A stretch of 64,000 bases of DNA, from contig JAYXKI010000003.1 in assembly GCA_037892935.1 (NCBI GenBank), positions 248,001 through 312,000 on the forward strand. Reading direction: 5' to 3'. Shown piece after piece: positions 1-16,089 of this stretch. The position numbers were made by a program, and so were the translations under genes. The stretch's first letter is position 1, and each line of letters starts with the position of its first letter. Below the pieces are notes generated by a model. It was not told the origin of the DNA, did no database searches, and was given only the letters and a program-made list of their open reading frames with translations. This stretch comes from Phlebopus portentosus. Lineage: Eukaryota; Basidiomycota; Agaricomycetes; Boletales; Boletinellaceae.

Positions 1-1301
1 CCTGTTCTGAGAGCGCTGGAAATCATAAAGAGGGGGCTGGAAAGCAGAGCATTCAAGAACGGGAATAGACCCAGTTCAGAACGAAGACATCGTTCAACCA
101 GAGTAGCATGAACCTCCTTTTCGCCCTTTTTGAAAGCGACCTCTGAGGGATGCTTGATTTCCCGAAGGAAAGGTACGTAAGCCGCGGGACGTACCGCCTT
201 GCGGGATGCGATCTTTGAGATCGCTTCGAGGAAAAATGCCCAGGCCAGCAGCGTACAAACATAGCCCGGAGTAGCATGAGCGATAACAATTTTGTGGATC
301 TTGAGCATAGCCAATGGAGCTAGGTGTAATTGACTATCATCTCTTGTGTATTCCGGCAAGTCGACAACGTTCTCTGCGAGATACTCCAATTGGATAGTTT
401 CGATTGTGATTAACACCCATAACGCAGCGAGATCCCGCTGAATCTGCATGCCTTCCTCGTCTAGCATTGAGGTTGCGTTTGCTTGCTTGTATCCGAATTC
501 CGCCTGATAAGCCGTCTGAAAGACCGCGACAGCAACGGAAGCAGTTACGGGGCAATAATCCCATAATAGCCAAAACAGAAGCTCCACCAGGACGAGTTGC
601 TCTTTGGCATTCTGCTTTGCCCATTGAGAACCAGCTTTCGGATTGGCAGCAGCGTAATCCGGAATCGCAAGTTGCGTCTTGCGCTGAAACTCTGAAGCCA
701 GCTTCATGGCAAACTCCGTCGAATTAGGGATGATTTTTGGTAGCATCATTCGCGCGTCTTCGTGGAAAGGATCCGTTTCCGCCTGAGAGCACTTCAGAAG
801 GGCGACGAGAGTGCGTGCCACGTACAGTCGCTCGGAGTAATAAAATGGCGTAATCCTCGTTATAACCTCGTCAATGACGGAGGACTTTTGATCTTCAGGG
901 AAATCAGGTAAACCCTCGTTGTACAAGAAGGAGCGGACAAGGACGAAAGCCTCGACTTGGTCTATGTTGAAATGCGCGCTCACGGCAAACGCGAGTTCTT
1001 TGTTGAAATCCTCGACCTGAAGTGTGACTCCATCGGCAAGTTTGACTGTGCCGCTTTCCAGCTTCTTTTTCGACGCTTCTGATGGTCCGGCAAATGGCTC
1101 TGTTACTCGCTGTAGTCGCTGGATTCGAGGTTTAAGGATTTCGGTAAGCTGTTCCGGACGCGTTCCTTCACGGTGGCCAGAGATAATGAATGCAACGGCA
1201 TCATATGTACTAAGGAAACGTTAGCACAGAAAAGTCAAAAGCTTTTGTACGACTCACATGTCGATGAGTTGTGAACGCGGTGAGCTTGACGATGAAGCCA
1301 T
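1..1301 (-). CDS. NUP188: Nucleoporin NUP188, N-terminal part (gene runs off the window start)
   Basis: Inner-ring scaffold nucleoporin of the nuclear pore complex. The start ATG is at 1301-1299. Exon 1 (1301-1258) is followed by a 48-nt GT-AG intron (1257-1210), and exon 2 then reads open to position 1, giving about 415 residues of the N-terminus. After the splice the protein reads LIDITYDAVAFIISGHREG; further on it has a VEAFVLVRSFLYNEGLPDF segment and a run of alpha-helical text typical of the Nup188/Nup192 solenoid. The rest of this normally very large protein lies outside the window. The gene is divergent from TAF4, with 294 nt between the two start codons. Assignment rests on remembered similarity to basidiomycete NUP188 N-termini; NUP192 is the main alternative. 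Confidence 0.72.
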
Positions 1302-1515
1302 AGTGGCTTAGATGGTTCCACGACTCCTACAGAAAAAGCCATCATTTTCCCGAAACAAAAGCTGCCCCAAAGCACTTACTGACCCCGCTACTTGCGGGCA
1401 AAGGATACAAGGTGCACTGGGGAAGACAAGGGTGTTGAGTAACTTGACTTGAGTTTGTGGAACTGGAACTGAACGCGGACATGACTGTGACCGACCGTGG
1501 CCGACGCGAGTCAGT

Positions 1516-1522
1516 CACGTGA
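1516..1522. promoter_or_regulatory. CACGTGA motif in the NUP188/TAF4 divergent promoter
   Basis: An E-box-like CACGTGA lies in the 294-nt region between the two divergent start codons. The same core recurs upstream of several other genes in this window. CACGTG is a known binding core for bHLH factors such as Cbf1; its use here is inferred. Confidence 0.35.
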
Positions 1523-1595
1523 GGCTTAATGTGACGCGTTACTCAGAGGTGGATTGGTCTCTTCCGTCAACGACGACGGCGACGAAGAGCGCAAA

Positions 1596-3225
1596 ATGGC
1601 AATGACAACCCAAGCAACGTACGGGGCGCCCGCAACGAAGAAGATGAAACTCGAGCACGACGGTTCAAAACCGGACACACCCCAGCCGTCGACGTCGACG
1701 CCGACGCCTGCACCAACGTACACCACGACCGCACAATGGTCAACTCGTACGCAACTCCGCCGTATCTATGTTTTTCTGACGGAGTATTGAAAGTAGAGAC
1801 AAGCAGCTATACCCATTGATCCTGCGTTGCAACAGCAACTGACCACGACGCCAACGACCACTTCGACGACGCAAACAACGCCTGCGCAAGTTGCACTGCA
1901 GCAGATCCAACGACAAGCTCCCATGTTCGTCTCAGAGAGGCATTTCTTTTAGGATCTATATTGACAGACTGCATCCATCTCGTAACTAGAATGAACTACC
2001 AACATTACCAGGCATATGGGGCGACACATTACCCTCAATACACTCCACAACATTACGCTCAATACACCGCGCAAACCGCAACAATACCAACTGTTTCTGC
2101 TGCGACGACTACAACATTGACATCAACAACATCCGCAGCACCACTGTCGCGCCAAGCAACGCAAACACCTGCGGTTGAAACTGATCAAAATGCTGATATC
2201 TCCACGCTTAACGATGCTGTGGGAAGTGCTGGGCTAGACTTACGGGTGAGCACGCAAAATCCACTCTCATGCTCTCATAGTTGTTGATTCAGACGTTTTA
2301 GGCCGAAGAGGAGACACTTCAACGTTCACAGGACTATTACAGCAGCTACAAAAGCTACGAAGACCGATCGCGGAGACAACCAAACAGTCCGGCTTTTGAC
2401 ACTCGGATTCTAGGCGCGACGATGCGCGCCATTGGCACGCGACATAAAGTGTCTCGAATACCAGAGGATGCTGTCAACTATCTTGCTCTGGCCCTCCGTG
2501 CGCGCTTGCAAGCTCTTATAGAGGCAATGGCAGACGCTGCGCAACATCGCGCCACAGCGCAATATGACCGGGCTCCAAGTCAGTATGAAGACGGGACGCC
2601 GATGTGGAATGTCGTCGTCAGACGGGACTTGAAAAAGCAACTAGAAGTTCTTGAGCGGGTCGAGCGCGAGGAGGAGATGCGATTACGAAGGGAACGTCGA
2701 GAACGTGCGGATGCTGCTGCAGCCGCTAACGCTCAGGCAGCGGGTTCCCCGATGCCAGATGGGATAGGCGCCACCAATGGGGACGATGCAGCGACGGATG
2801 GTGGGATCGCTGGGGCCGCTGGAAAGAAGTCAAAGAAGAAGAAGGAAGGTCCAGGGGTGACGGCGAAGAATATGTCTGAGGACGTACAAAAGCGATTGTC
2901 GAACGCGACCGCGGCGCAAGCAGCTGGGCTGGGACGCGGGAAGTACGCATGGATGAACGCCGGTGTCGTATCTAGCGCTCCAAGCCCCGCGCCCACAAAA
3001 TCGAAAGCATCCACTTCGACCCAAGCCACTACCGCTGCAGGTCAGACTGCCGCGAAATCCTGGACGAAGCCGTATGTACCTGCATCTGCGAAGGCATCTC
3101 AGTCACCCGCGCCAGGCGATGAAGACAAACTTGTGGTTACGATTCGGGACGCTATGTTTATAATCGAGCGGGAGCGAGGTCATGGTGCTGGTCGCGGAGC
3201 TGCAGCTGCTCGGGGATGGGTATAG
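1596..3225 (+). CDS. TAF4: TFIID subunit TAF4
   Basis: Core subunit of the general transcription factor TFIID, which pairs through its histone-fold domain with TAF12. Four exons (1596-1761, 1807-1924, 1990-2245, 2302-3225) join in frame to 487 residues. The N-terminal third is rich in Thr, Pro and Gln. The conserved TAF4 C-terminal domain follows, with motifs such as RIPEDAVNYLALALRARLQA and YEDGTPMWNVVVRRDLKKQL, then an acidic-basic coiled helix with EREEEMRLRRERRER. A Lys-rich stretch and a tail containing VTIRDAMFIIERERGHG end the protein. The first ATG in frame after the promoter was chosen at 1596; an upstream in-frame candidate at 1554 is not an ATG. The intron ends were picked by frame and by GT/AG. 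Confidence 0.87.
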
Positions 3226-3507
3226 CATAAAAATGTCTTAAATCTGGCCTACAGTATATTCAATATTCATGTAATATGTTCGTGCGCAAAAATTCTTGGC
3301 TTGCATGTTCGCTTGCTGCTTGCTGTTCTGTTCTACGCCCTTCAACCACATAAAGAAGGAAAAACCTGCTCGCTGTGCCATTTCCTTTCCTCTAGTATCT
3401 AACCCAAACACAAAAACAGAGCTGAGGTTCGCTACACGGCATATACACGATCCCCTTTTTTTACAATCGGGACTATCGTACATGTCGTTCTTGTATCCTA
3501 CTTCAAT

Positions 3508-4718
3508 TCACACCTGTATGAGGCCCTTTGCGATAGACAGCTCGGCGTTCATGATGCTGCTTGTAGCGGCGCCTATACAGACATTGTTTGCCAATACGAC
3601 GAATTTGATATCGAGGACGGGACATTGCCGTACACGACCCACAGCAACGCCTGATCCCTTCTCGTAGTCGCGATCTAATCGTGGTTGTGGTCGATCCGGA
3701 GCATCATGTAGGACTATGGGAGTCCGGGGCGCGGAGGGACACCCCAGGTGTCGCGCCTCAGTCGTGAATTGTTCCAGTGCTTCGCGCACCTGCTGCGGAC
3801 TCGGCGGTGGGCGCCGCACAAATCGCACTGATACAGTCGCCAAATGCCCATCCAGTACAGGCACCCGGTTACACGCTGCGGATATTCGCAAGGGATGTGA
3901 GGCGTGCATGTCGAATGTCTTGGGAGTCGGCTGTCCCGGTAATCGACTCGCCTTCGTCTTATCATCCGCATCGGTGACGATACCGCCAAGAATCTTGAGC
4001 ACTTCCCACTGAATCTTCTCTTCCTCTCCAGAAATGTAAGGAACGACATTATCGAGAATATCGAGAGAGGGTATTCCGGGGTACCCAGCCCCTGAGATCG
4101 CTTGCATAGTTGTTACGAGGACTGCGTCGAGAGGCCCGAATGCCCGCTCAAGAGCGGCCAAGGGGACGACGACACCTGTAGTCGAGCAGTTGGCATTCGT
4201 CACTATGAAGCCGCGTTCCAAAGGCGGACTGTGCAAAGAACGCTGGTACGGGATAACGGCGAGATGGTGAGGATTTACGAGTGGAACGAGTAAAGGAACG
4301 TCCGGGTCTCGTCTATGATTTTTCGAGTTGGAGAACACCGCGAACTCAGCCGCTCTAAACGCAGTCTCTAAATCGCCCAAATCAGACCGCTGATTCATGA
4401 TAAATCCACGACTTGTGTACAAGTTTACGCACCAATATCTCCTGCAACACTTGCGTCAAGTCCCGAGAATATCACAACACAATCTGCGAAGTTTTGGGGC
4501 TTGCATTCTTTCACCACAATTCCTCGAACATACGACGGGATCGGTTGTGATAACTTCCACTGTACGACTTGTTCATATGGTTTACCAGCTGAGCGAGGCG
4601 AAGCACCTAAAGCATGCACGACGAAAAAGGGGTGGTCGCCGAGCAACGAGATGAAGCGCTGACCGACGGTTCCTGTTGCGCCCAGGACGCCGACTTTTAG
4701 TTGACGCCCCTCGAGCAT
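3508..4718 (-). CDS. HOM2: Aspartate-semialdehyde dehydrogenase
   Basis: NADPH-dependent enzyme that converts beta-aspartyl phosphate to aspartate semialdehyde, the branch point to threonine, methionine and isoleucine. Two exons (4718-4433 and 4367-3508) around a 65-nt intron give 381 residues, near the fungal family length. The Rossmann motif [13 protein letters not shown] is close to the N-terminus. The catalytic cysteine lies in NANCSTTG, followed by AISGAGYPG and the substrate-site segment [17 protein letters not shown] carries the conserved histidine. The start codon at 4718-4716 is followed within ten residues by the Rossmann fold, as in homologues. Divergent from RRP43. All catalytic motifs are intact, so the gene should be functional. 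Confidence 0.92.
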
Positions 4719-5382
4719 GTTGACTCGGAGGAGCGAGACGGAAGAAGGTAAAAAGGCGAAATGGGAAGTGCGCGCAGTAAAATGAGTGTATGCATATGCG
4801 GTTATGTAACCATAACGTGACTCAGACTTATACTGGTTGACTCAGCGACCATTCTTCTGAGATCAGTGGAGAATGAAATAGAACATCAACACTTTGGTAT
4901 ATCTTGTTGCTGTGGGACAGTCCTTGGCGAAATAGGATGATGTGGTATATCCTGGAGACCTTTCAAAGACCTTTGGATCTATTATTTCGACAAGGGATCG
5001 GTGTGCTTCCGGGAACGCAGACGATACTTTTGCACGGAATTCATACTCTAAAGGATACCAACCGGATTCTGGCATTCCATGTAACGGAAAACCTTGAAGT
5101 AAACCACTACATAGTGCCATGCAAGAGTGTCCTTTGCGCAGAGCTCAGCTGTGATTCGGGATTACACTTTCAACTTTTGAAATGCCAGTACTAGTGTTCA
5201 GTTGATATTCTCCGCACTAAGAAACAGGTTTCCAATGTGCTTTTGAAAAAATCTTCTGGTGATCTTCCTCTATACAGGATCTGTATAATAGTCGCAATAC
5301 ACAATAAAAGAACATACGTATTTCTTATCAAATTGCTTTGAAGACGCGTCTGAATTGCGTGCAATTTTTGAAGTTGACCGCC
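4719..5382. other. Intergenic region between HOM2 and RRP43 (divergent promoter)
   Basis: 664 nt between two divergent start codons. A minus-strand open frame at 4863-5120 (85 codons) contains plausible-looking text, but I recognise nothing in it and it has no supporting splice context. No TATA box stands out. Confidence 0.4.
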
Positions 5383-6586
5383 ATGACCTCCGTCCCGTCA
5401 ACCTCAGGCTCAGGTCGGGGCTCCATCCCAAAACAAAACGTAGACATAGAGCTACAAGCGGAAACCTTCCGTCGCCTTCATCCGCGCGCATATCTAGAAC
5501 GGTTTCTCAACGAGGGATTCCGTCCCGACGCACGAGAAGTCGGAGACTTTCGTGATGTCAGCGTAAACGTTGGTAAGTACAACTCTCTGAATCGAGGAAG
5601 GAATATAAGAACGAACTGAAGGAAAGTTGTTCTTAATTCAACGATGATGATGTAGGCTCCATATCGACCGCTGATGGGTCAGCGCTGGTGAGACTGGGGA
5701 GTACGACAATTGTGTGTGGTGTAAAGGCAGAGATCGCAGAGCCTGAGTTAGACAGCCCGGAGGACGGTTTCCTCGGTGTGTTTCTTCCAGCTTGCAGTTA
5801 TACAAGTCTACTGACCAGTCAATCACGTACCGGAACAGTACCAAACCTCGACCTCCCAGCTATCTGCTCGCCAAAATTCAAGCCCGGTCCACCAGTCGAT
5901 GAGACACAGGTGCTGTCTGAGCGTCTATATGATGCCCTTATTTCGTGCGTACACCTCCTTGGTGAAAGGCAAATCTCGTCAAACTCACCAGGTTCTAGAT
6001 CCGATATCCTTGAGCTATCATCACTATGCATTCAACCAGGAAAGTCCGTATGGGTGTTGTATGTCGATGCGACCTGCATCAATTACGACGGCAACGTCTT
6101 CGACGCGGCTCTCCTTGCTATGATTGCCGCTCTCAAAAACAGTATGCTTCAAATGTCTAACTTCCCTGTGTCATTAGCGCTGACAGGGTAAACGTTAGCT
6201 CGGCTACCAAAAGCACGATATGATGAAGACACGGGTCGAACGATCTGTACACGAAAAGAGAAATCTGCATTACAGTTGTCAAAGACACCAGTCGCTATCT
6301 CGTTCGGCATCTTCGACTCGTACGTCTTTTGTTACACTTTTACAGCGGAGCCAGTACTAACTTTTGAATCAATAATAGAACACACATTCTAGCAGACCCG
6401 TCGTCTTTCGAGGAATCACTCCTTGACACTACGATCACCGTACTCGTCGATGAAAATGCCCAGCTAGTATCCTTACAGCAGTCCGGAGACGGTGCTTCGG
6501 GTGCACAGGACAGTATACTACATTGCATCGCAGCCGCGAAGAAACGAAGAAAAGAACTGGCAGAAATAATTGACGGTATATGTTGA
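5383..6586 (+). CDS. RRP43: Exosome complex subunit RRP43 (RNase PH-like)
   Basis: Non-catalytic RNase PH-fold subunit of the nine-subunit core ring of the RNA exosome, used in rRNA processing and RNA turnover. Six exons (5383-5572, 5656-5775, 5839-5944, 5999-6141, 6199-6319, 6379-6586) join in frame to 295 residues. Recognisable RNase PH text includes RPDAREVGDFRDVSVNVGS, DGSALVRLGSTTIVCGVKAE, LVPNLDLPAICSPKFKPGPP and WVLYVDATCINYDGNVFDA. The last part, up to HCIAAAKKRRKEL, matches the family's C-terminal helix. The TGA at 6584-6586 was taken as the end; a further short intron cannot be excluded. Converges on SMC5 with about 130 nt between the stop codons. Confidence 0.9.
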
Positions 6587-6717
6587 TGGTAGATTAGATT
6601 ACAGCAAACAAAACGTGAACGTTCTACGATATCCGAAGTATGGAAGAAACCCTGTTGCGAAAGACATCTTTGTGGTAGGTTGTTGGGAAAGAGGATGTCA
6701 AGAAAAGAATCCGGATG

Positions 6718-11304
<4,587 letters not shown>

Positions 11305-11614
11305 GATGGTGGTCGGAGGAACGCGCTTCACAAAAGACGCGTTTCTTTCATAATACGCGGTTCTAACTCCGATTGCTTATGTAATTTGGTCTCCTCTCGC
11401 TGTAGATATGGCAATCTTGCATCATCCAAAAGGAATGCAAGATAAATCACTCCAATCTTCCAAGAAATTTGTTCATGTGGCTCAAAACACCTTTGGAATC
11501 TGACTTGGATACCGACTGATCATTGAAATTGTATCGCGATCTAATTGTCTAAACATAGTATCACTTTGCAACACAATTCTACGGCACGCAGATCCTGTGA
11601 TTAGTGTTGATCCT
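11305..11614. other. Intergenic region between SMC5 and HAM1
   Basis: 310 nt that should hold the SMC5 promoter and the HAM1 3' UTR. Nothing else is visible. Confidence 0.5.
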
Positions 11615-12469
11615 TCAATATGATCGCAGAAGCGAAAGCGCTTTGGATCTATGAGAGATTTTATTTTTCTCCTCCTTGCTCATTTCTGCATATCTAGAAA
11701 GACGAACGTTAGAACACTAAAATTGAATGGTGTAGATCAGATCTTTGCTCACGTTTTTCCAGTTCCCTCCGCTTCGAATGTGCAGTCCCAGCCGAAGTCC
11801 TGAGGTCCTCGGGGAAGGACAATCTTTCCGTATGTCTTGCCTTCGAAAAGTATGGGTTCTGTACCTGGACCAGCACTGTATGCGAAAGTGCATATGGCAT
11901 AGGCTTCTGTTGTAGGAAAGCCTTCCAGAAGCGTGCTTAGACCTATTATACTCAAATGCGCTGATAAGTGTGGGAATGAAACAAGAAAACAGGCGAGCAT
12001 ACCCGCAGGACCGAGAGCCTTTAGGAAATGCTTGATATATGGTCCAGGTAAGCCGTTCATAGCTTTGAAGCAAAGTGCGACGTCCTCGGTGATACAAGGT
12101 CCGCCGACCTTTACATCGTCAATAAGGAATAGAATATCGAAATATTTGGTCTGATATTTACCAGCTCCGCTGCACGACGGCATTTTTCCCGTGCGACTTC
12201 CTGGGTTGTTCCTTGTAACTCGGGCACTGCCAGTGCATCGAAAATATCAATATTGTAAGAATCAAGTCATGAATGAATCCTTTTCACCATCCAGATCTCT
12301 TGACTCTATTTCTATCGGAGAAAACCCGTTTGAGCCATCAGATAATATTGCCCGAACCTCCTTGAGTTTATTCGCATTGCCAGTGACGAAAACTACAACT
12401 CGAAGAAAGATTTGTAGACTACAGCCAAGTAAAGATTCAAAGGAACTCACCTAACGTTCTTTTTGCCAT
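11615..12469 (-). CDS. HAM1: Inosine triphosphate pyrophosphatase (ITPA/HAM1)
   Basis: Hydrolyses ITP, dITP and XTP to the monophosphates and so keeps deaminated purines out of nucleic acids. Six exons (12469-12451, 12392-12288, 12226-12162, 12108-12003, 11942-11753, 11693-11615) join in frame to 187 residues, the normal family length. The nucleotide-binding motif [10 protein letters not shown] follows the first intron. [20 protein letters not shown] is the central substrate loop. [19 protein letters not shown] followed by [11 protein letters not shown] is the signature C-terminus. The usual Thr in the TEDTALCF motif is Val here, a mild change. Tandem to SMC5 on the same strand. Confidence 0.94.
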
Positions 12470-13752
12470 ACTGATGGGATAATATGGATGCTAAAGGGAC
12501 TGCAGGTTTGAATGGACCTCACGGCGAGTCCGAGTCAGCCAGATAATAATCAGAAATAGAGTTCAAAAATACTGACTCATGAGTTACGTAAAAGGAAAGA
12601 AATCGTCGCGAGGGAGGCGTGACATGTGTGCCAAACTTGTTCTTTCTTTCTTCTCACTGTTGTCGTGGTCGTGGGGAAGATAGATGTTCGCTCATTTCGT
12701 TGCGTTCTTCCTCTACTATACAAGAATTTGACTTGAACGAAACTTTCTTACAACAAATCGTATTTTGGCGACCATATTTTTTCTTGTCGGTCGAGGAAAT
12801 CGATGAAGCACTGGAAGATGAGCCGTGAAGAAATGCAGGTTCCAGTAGTAATTCATCAATGTCAGATAGGCTCTATGAAGCAATTCAGTCATTCCGTATG
12901 AGACGTTATCCGCGAACTTTGACTTTGTTTCTGTTCCATGTAATCAAGGTGCGAACGATCATGTAATCATAAAATTTCTTTGACAAATGAAGTATACTCT
13001 TACTCTTCTACAACACAAAGTTTCCGAGAAAGTACTTCTGTTTGTGTCGTGATTTCGCGTATCCATTTGGATGATCAGGCCAGGCAACTGGTGTCTTCTA
13101 AAGTGCCCGTTTGTGCAATGGAAGATCCAGTCTCATCGGAACAGAAGCTGGAATTTGTGGTTCATCAACCCCATGACCTTGATCGACTCTCTCGATCTGC
13201 TGTGCTTCTACACTTTCAATTACAGTGCGCCTTTCGTGCGGTGACTATTACGTTTACTCTGCACAATCAACAACAGTTATCGCATGCAATTTTTTGATTA
13301 GCGGCTTTCCTACTGGTGCGCTCAAGCAAAAAATTTCACTGGCCATGCGGAGCGTTTTCCTCAATTGACGAGAGTTTCATGATTCTTTTCTGGCATTTCA
13401 TATAGGTTCCAATAGAATGTCTTCGGAAGCACATAGCAAAGAAGAATCACTCGTTCTCGTGCTTCTCAGGTTTATTTCTGTTAGTGTTTGAAGTCAGCCA
13501 CAAAGCAAATTGCGCCTCATTTCTGAGAAGTTCTCCCGCACTCGATCATGATCGTCGGTGCAGATTAGTTACCGATCCAGTTGGCCTTCTAAACTTTGGA
13601 GTTTTGTTTCGGACAATCTAATACCCGATTAAAGTTATGTATTATGTAACAAAGTCTCTGAGGAAGCACGTGACTTTCTCGTCGGACACGCGTTGAAAGC
13701 ACGTGCATCGTTCCCTCATACCGACCGGTTAGACGACGGGCACAGAACCATC
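12470..13752. other. Long intergenic region between HAM1 and EMC6
   Basis: 1.28 kb between two divergent start codons. A palindromic TTACGTAA lies at 12584-12591 close to HAM1, and two CACGTG cores lie at 13667-13672 and 13700-13705 close to EMC6. Short open frames such as 12980-13297 (+) show no recognisable domain, so I do not call genes here. Confidence 0.4.
13667..13705. promoter_or_regulatory. Pair of CACGTG motifs upstream of EMC6
   Basis: CACGTG occurs at 13667-13672 (as CACGTGAC) and again at 13700-13705, 48 nt before the EMC6 ATG. Two copies 33 nt apart so close to a start codon suggest a bHLH-type site; this is inferred from sequence only. Confidence 0.4.
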
Positions 13753-14253
13753 ATGGCATCGACAAAGGACGAGTCAGCGCGCCTCATCTATGCGCCAAAC
13801 GTCGTCCACAATAGTGCGCTCGGTTCCGTCAAGTTTCTTGCCTCGTGCTTTGCAGGGGCCGTCGCCGGCATCCTGGGTTTAGAGAACTGGCAGGGCTTCG
13901 CCTTCTTCGCAGCATCAATTCTCTTTACCACCGCATGCATCTACGTTGTCAACTGTAAGGGACGAACAGCAAAGTATATTCCCGGTGGCGTTAAGGAGTT
14001 AGCGAACCCTGGGCAAGATAACGTATTCTCCTTTGTACTGGTCTGGACACTCTTCTACGGTGAGTCGTGCTGTCCGCAGCACAGACGATCATCGAGCCCT
14101 GTTTTTTCTCAATGCTCTCGTCTGTCCCCTTGCCGTTATCATCAATTTATATTAACTTGTTATATTCAGGGATTGTGCATGGTATCTCTCTTTCCCCTGG
14201 TTATGCTTAAACACTATCACCTGATGAACTTTCTCAATACAGTATACGATTGA
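13753..14253 (+). CDS. EMC6: ER membrane protein complex subunit 6
   Basis: Small subunit of the ER membrane complex that inserts tail-anchored and multipass proteins. Three exons (13753-14059, 14170-14181, 14243-14253) join to 109 residues. The protein reads NSALGSVKFLASCFAGAVAG, then two further hydrophobic helices, and ends GIVHVYD, matching the family's LFYGIVHVYD end. Exon 2 is only 12 nt long and the last exon 11 nt including the stop. The first ATG of the open frame giving a normal length is 13753. The family identity is clear from length, helices and the terminal motif. Confidence 0.9.
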   Translation: MASTKDESARLIYAPNVVHNSALGSVKFLASCFAGAVAGILGLENWQGFAFFAASILFTTACIYVVNCKGRTAKYIPGGVKELANPGQDNVFSFVLVWTLFYGESCCPQHRRSSSPVFSQCSRLSPCRYHQFILTCYIQGLCMVSLFPLVMLKHYHLMNFLNTVYD

Positions 14254-14885
14254 GAAGGTATTCTTTGGGGTTTCATTGGTAGTCGGGGGCAGCCTTTTCG
14301 GCAGCTTTGCATTGGCTAGAGACATGTATAGCAAGACTACTTCTCGTGCCTAGTGCTGAAAGAACCGATCGACCGGAATATCAATTATTGTGGGTTTTGC
14401 CGACTTTTATATGACAACAGAGGTGCCGTAGTCGCAATTCTCGATCAATGCCCGATCTTTGCGCGCCAGTAGTCTTGTGCCGAAGGTTCCGAGATGAACT
14501 GCACAGTCTTGTTTCCTCATTGCCCAAGACCAAAATCGGAATTTATGTACCATCATGGCCGCGGCGACCGACACAAACCCTTCCAGTCACATCTGGCGCA
14601 TCCCAAGCTCCGTGTTTCCGTTCGCTGCGGTACAAGGTGAAAACTTGATACATAGAACAAGTGGGAGTGGGAACGACTTGTACCTTATCCGCCCTTTCCC
14701 GAAAGGAAGGCCGCGTGGAATGCCACATGGTCTTCCTGTGGCAGTGGTTACCGAAGCCCAATGAATTCAATGAAGCAGTCCATAAACGGAGTCGGGAGCT
14801 CAGAAATGCTCATAAGAATGACTGAATCTCTTTTCGCACTCCTCCCAACAACTGTTTTCCCCTTTCCTGTTCTCCTGGATTCACA
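14254..14885. other. Intergenic region between EMC6 and the DUF6593-like gene
   Basis: 632 nt. An open frame at 14555-14764 (+) begins MAAATDTNPSSH and ends AVVTEAQ; it is unrecognised and could be noise or part of an upstream exon. Confidence 0.3.
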
Positions 14886-15644
14886 ATGTCAGCTATCGCA
14901 CAATGCGTTTTGTTTCAGTTCGGCTCCGATCCTATGAATTTTCAGTTTGAGGACTCGCAAGAACGAGTGGCTTTTACGTCGTAAGTATTCCGTACCTCTC
15001 TCATCGCTCGTTCAACAGAATCCCATGGAAATTTTGGCGTTCAGAGCGAAGGTACGAAACAAACGGACAACCCACCTCGGTTCCGTGCAAACTGCTCATT
15101 TCCTTGAAGGTGATACAGGTGCCGAATGTTATAGTTCAGTTGACTCGACATGACGAATGGACTTCTCAACATCCTGGTATAATGGGTCCGCGGAACGCTT
15201 TCCTGTATTTTGGCCCGTCCAACTCACCTGGGCAAGTTGCTTATGGGAACGGTGAACGAGTTCCCATGCCGTATTACCTGCGGAAGAAGAAGGATGGAAG
15301 CAAGTGCGTTGGGGTGTTCTATTCTCGTGTTCATCAGCGTCTCATCAATTAGCGTAGTTCACGATACTTTAACGCCCAGGGAGGGAAGGAGTTTAAATGG
15401 AAGACCGTCTCTTCTCAGAGAATGGAGGTCAGTGGTATCGTGACGGATTTTTATCTCAGAACCTCATTGTTTCCCCTATCAGCTCTGTGACTCACTAAAT
15501 GTATATGCCGTGTGGGAGAAAGCCCCACCGGGTCTTGAACATGACGCTCAAGTAACATTATCTGCTACCAGTTTGGCCTTTGCAACAGAGGTCTTGACCA
15601 CCCTCATGCTCAATCTCGTTGCGAAACAATTGGACTTCTGGTGA
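14886..15644 (+). CDS. DUF6593-like protein of unknown function
   Basis: Four exons are inferred: 14886-14980, 15019 to about 15313, 15380-15427 and 15483-15644. The first intron is only 38 nt. The joined protein begins MSAIAQCVLFQFGSDPMNFQ, has an aromatic/basic segment SIPWKFWRSERRYETNG, a GKEFKWKTV strand, then YAVWEKAPPG, and ends with a leucine-rich helix ATEVLTTLMLNLVAK. This layout (beta-rich core with a KWK strand, a W-containing strand, and a final TEILTTLMLNR-like helix) matches mushroom DUF6593 proteins as I remember them. The donor of intron 2 is ambiguous (GTTGGG or GTGTTC, both phase 0). The role of the family is unknown. Confidence 0.6.
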
Positions 15645-16089
15645 CCGCTGTGACAACGACATGATCTTCACTGAATGCGCCGCCGCCACTATCGCAAACA
15701 CACATTCTTTTGTCAACAAGGAAACGGGTTTGATGTGTGTTCTTCTCCCCTTTAACTCACCTGTTCGGTCCAAAAGTGATGCATTGCGCGACCCCTTCCC
15801 GCCTATGTCTACTCACGCGCAGAACAACCTCGGCAATGTTCTAATTTCTTCGCGATACGAATACAAACGACATTTATATCATCATCTGTGTCTACACGTG
15901 CTTGAACTTTCACGGCAAGTCGTCCAATCTCCCCACAACCTCGCATACTTCGTCTGGGAATATGGCGCAATCACGCAGGGCAGCTGCGATGATCTGTTAC
16001 ATGGTCCAATCCCTAAATCCGACCCTTTCTCCCTCGAACCTTGCTTCCCGCATTTCTCGCCGCAAACACGCAACAATGCTTTACCCGAA
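15645..16089. other. Convergent intergenic region before EMW1
   Basis: 445 nt between the stop of the DUF6593-like gene and the stop of the EMW1 gene. Plus-strand open frames here (within 15619-16113) look like noise over 3' UTR sequence. Confidence 0.4.

Noticed and set aside
4863..5120. 85-codon minus-strand frame between HOM2 and RRP43
   Set aside because: The composition is protein-like, but there is no recognised motif and no splice partner, and it lies in a divergent promoter.
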